Origin: Candidatus Magasanikbacteria bacterium RIFOXYD12_FULL_33_17
Lineage (GTDB): Bacteria; Patescibacteriota; Patescibacteriia; Magasanikbacterales; UBA922
Reading direction: 5' to 3'
Assembly (NCBI GenBank): GCA_001783255.1
Contig: MFRB01000007.1
Span: 1-14,602, forward strand
DNA: 14,602 bases
Shown here: positions 13,345-14,602 of the stretch, piece after piece
Numbering within the stretch: position 1 is the stretch's first letter
How the letters are laid out: each line of letters opens with the position of its first letter
The notes under the pieces: model-generated
The model's database searches: none
The model's input: only the letters and a program-made list of their open reading frames with translations
What the model was told of the DNA's origin: nothing
Position numbers and translations under genes: made by a program

Positions 13345-13395
13345 CCCCTTGTAGGGGGAGCCTGCCTGTCGGCAGACAGGTTAGAGGGGGTTTTT
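13344..13395. repeat. GC-rich repeat, copy B, with an inner palindrome and T-run
   Basis: CCCCCT (13344-13349) and AGGGGG (13353-13358) form a tight stem. It is followed by a self-complementary segment, CCTGCCTGTC joined to GGCAGACAGG (13361-13380), then TTAGAGGGGG and TTTTT (13391-13395). Read on the minus strand its flanks match the order of copy A (CCCCCTCTAAC ... CTCCCCCTAC), but with the palindrome inserted. The GGGGGTTTTT end looks like an intrinsic terminator 43 bases before secY. Confidence 0.6.
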
Positions 13396-13438
13396 GTCAG
13401 CAAAGTAAAGCTTTAAATCAAATCTTACTTCAAAATAT

Positions 13439-14602
13439 ATGTGGGAAAAATTTATACGTATTTGGAAAATTAAAGATTTACGCAAAAGAATTCTTTTTGT
13501 ATTATTTTTGTTTGTAGTTTTTCGTTTTACTGCTCATATACCTGTACCTGGTATTAATACTGAAAATCTTGCCAAATTTTTGGAAGGTAATCAAGTATTA
13601 GGATTATTGAATCTATTTTCAGGCGGAACTATGAGTAATTTTTCTGTTGTCATGTTGGGTATTGGACCTTATATTACTGCTTCTATTATTTTCCAACTTT
13701 TGGCTATGGTTATCCCAAGTTTGGAAGAGCTTACCAAAGAAGGTGAAAGTGGACAACAAAAATTAAACATGTACACTCGTATTACTACAGTACCTTTGGC
13801 ATTTTTACAATCTTTTGCCATGATTAGATTACTCAACAATTCTCAATATGAAATTTTTGGTGGATTAGATGTGTATAGATATATTTCTATAATGATCATG
13901 ATTACTGCTGGTACAATATTCTTGATGTGGATTGGTGAACTTATTTCTGAAAAAAGTATTGGTAATGGTATTTCTCTTATCATCTTTGCTGGTATCGTAG
14001 CTTCTTTTCCAACAGCTTTGTCACAAGCTATTATCAACTATGATCCTTCACAACTTTATATGTATATGATGTTTTTGGTAATGTCTATTGTGACAATTGT
14101 AGCTGTAGTTATTATCAATGAAGGACAACGAAATATTCCTGTAAGTTATGCCAAGCAAGTTCGTGGTAATCACGTCTTTGGTGGTAATACTAGTCATTTA
14201 CCATTACGTCTGAATATGGCTGGTGTAATTCCTATTATCTTCGCTATCTCTGTGGTGTTATTTCCTTCAATGATTGCTCAATTTTTCGTCAATGGTACTG
14301 GTTTTATGGCCCGTGCTTCTCAAGCTGTGATTACACTTTTCAATAATCAATGGTTTTATGGTATTACATATTTCTTGTTAGTATTTGGTTTTACCTATTT
14401 CTACACTGCTGTTATTTTCCATCCACAAAAAATGGCTGAGAACTTACAACAACAAGGTGCTTTCATTCCAGGTATTAGACCAGGTAAAGAAACTGAAAAG
14501 TATTTACAAGATACAATGAGTAAATTGTTATTTTCTGGAGCTTTATTCTTGGGTGTGGTTGCTATTCTACCTTTGATTGTTCAAGCTTTCACTGGCTCTC
14601 AA
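13439..14602 (+). CDS. secY: Protein translocase subunit SecY, 3' end outside the window
   Basis: SecY is the channel of the SecYEG translocase in the inner membrane. The first 388 codons are present with no stop before the edge; family members usually have about 420-440 residues, so roughly the last helix and tail are missing. Visible features are helix 1 (about 18-34, ending in HIPVPGIN), the helix 2 signature GIGPYITASIIFQLL (74-88), the GELISEKSIGNGISLIIFAG segment (166-185), the cytoplasmic loop GQRNIPVSYAKQVRG (229-243), HLPLRLNMAGVIPIIFA (253-269) and the loop IPGIRPGKETEKYL (343-356) used for ribosome and SecA contact. It is normally the last gene of the spc operon; here it is separated from rplO by a repeat-filled gap with two terminator-like ends. 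I see no convincing promoter of its own. Confidence 0.97.
   Translation, partial: MWEKFIRIWKIKDLRKRILFVLFLFVVFRFTAHIPVPGINTENLAKFLEGNQVLGLLNLFSGGTMSNFSVVMLGIGPYITASIIFQLLAMVIPSLEELTKEGESGQQKLNMYTRITTVPLAFLQSFAMIRLLNNSQYEIFGGLDVYRYISIMIMITAGTIFLMWIGELISEKSIGNGISLIIFAGIVASFPTALSQAIINYDPSQLYMYMMFLVMSIVTIVAVVIINEGQRNIPVSYAKQVRGNHVFGGNTSHLPLRLNMAGVIPIIFAISVVLFPSMIAQFFVNGTGFMARASQAVITLFNNQWFYGITYFLLVFGFTYFYTAVIFHPQKMAENLQQQGAFIPGIRPGKETEKYLQDTMSKLLFSGALFLGVVAILPLIVQAFTGSQ

Larger units (their letters stand above)
13110..13438. other. Gene-free repeat mosaic between rplO and secY
   Basis: This 329-base gap carries no credible gene on either strand. In order it holds an AT hairpin, repeat copy A, a degenerate CCCC/GAGGG stretch (13249-13270), a long bulged inverted repeat and repeat copy B. 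The only AGGAG in the gap (13159-13163) precedes a four-codon GTG frame ending at 13186, which is not credible as a gene. Confidence 0.8.

Overview
The window (14,602 bases, AT-rich) carries the core ribosomal-protein locus of a bacterium that most resembles the Candidate Phyla Radiation (Patescibacteria, probably Parcubacteria-like). The reasons are: the S10-spc gene order is intact except that rpmD (L30) is missing between rpsE and rplO, which is characteristic of CPR lineages; several ribosomal proteins (L3, L22, L23, S5, S10) carry charged low-complexity extensions; and S14 is the short four-cysteine zinc type. The lineage is an inference. All 22 visible stops are TAA (19) or TAG (3), and no reading frame contains TGA.

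Layout. 1-507 (minus) is the start of an unrecognised gene cut by the window edge. 619-1428 (minus) is a six-helix voltage-gated potassium channel. A divergent intergenic region (1429-1723) holds a strong sigma70-type promoter and a structured 5' leader for tuf (EF-Tu). After tuf come a GC-rich hairpin and rpsJ. Then a 432-base gap holds a second consensus promoter and a roughly 320-base leader with a terminator-like hairpin, ahead of a run of 19 ribosomal-protein genes: rplC-rplD-rplW-rplB-rpsS-rplV-rpsC-rplP-rpmC-rpsQ-rplN-rplX-rplE-rpsN-rpsH-rplF-rplR-rpsE-rplO. The last gene is secY, cut by the right edge. Repeat DNA interrupts the cluster at three places near its end: a heptad-repeat element before rplR, a short repeat-like fragment at the empty rpmD position, and a mosaic of GC-rich repeats between rplO and secY.

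Function. EF-Tu, the ribosomal proteins and SecY are all parts of protein synthesis and export and are expected to be co-expressed. The two strong promoters split the usual single S10 operon into a tuf-rpsJ unit and an rplC-onward unit, and the long leader before rplC-rplD is a plausible place for autoregulation.

The most striking signal is at the start codons. None of the 24 assigned genes has a Shine-Dalgarno sequence, yet all 24 have T immediately before the ATG, on both strands and regardless of function. This suggests a non-canonical start-site rule. The other notable items are the competing pairings in the tuf leader, the possible attenuator before rplC and the 7-bp-periodic inverted repeat before rplR.
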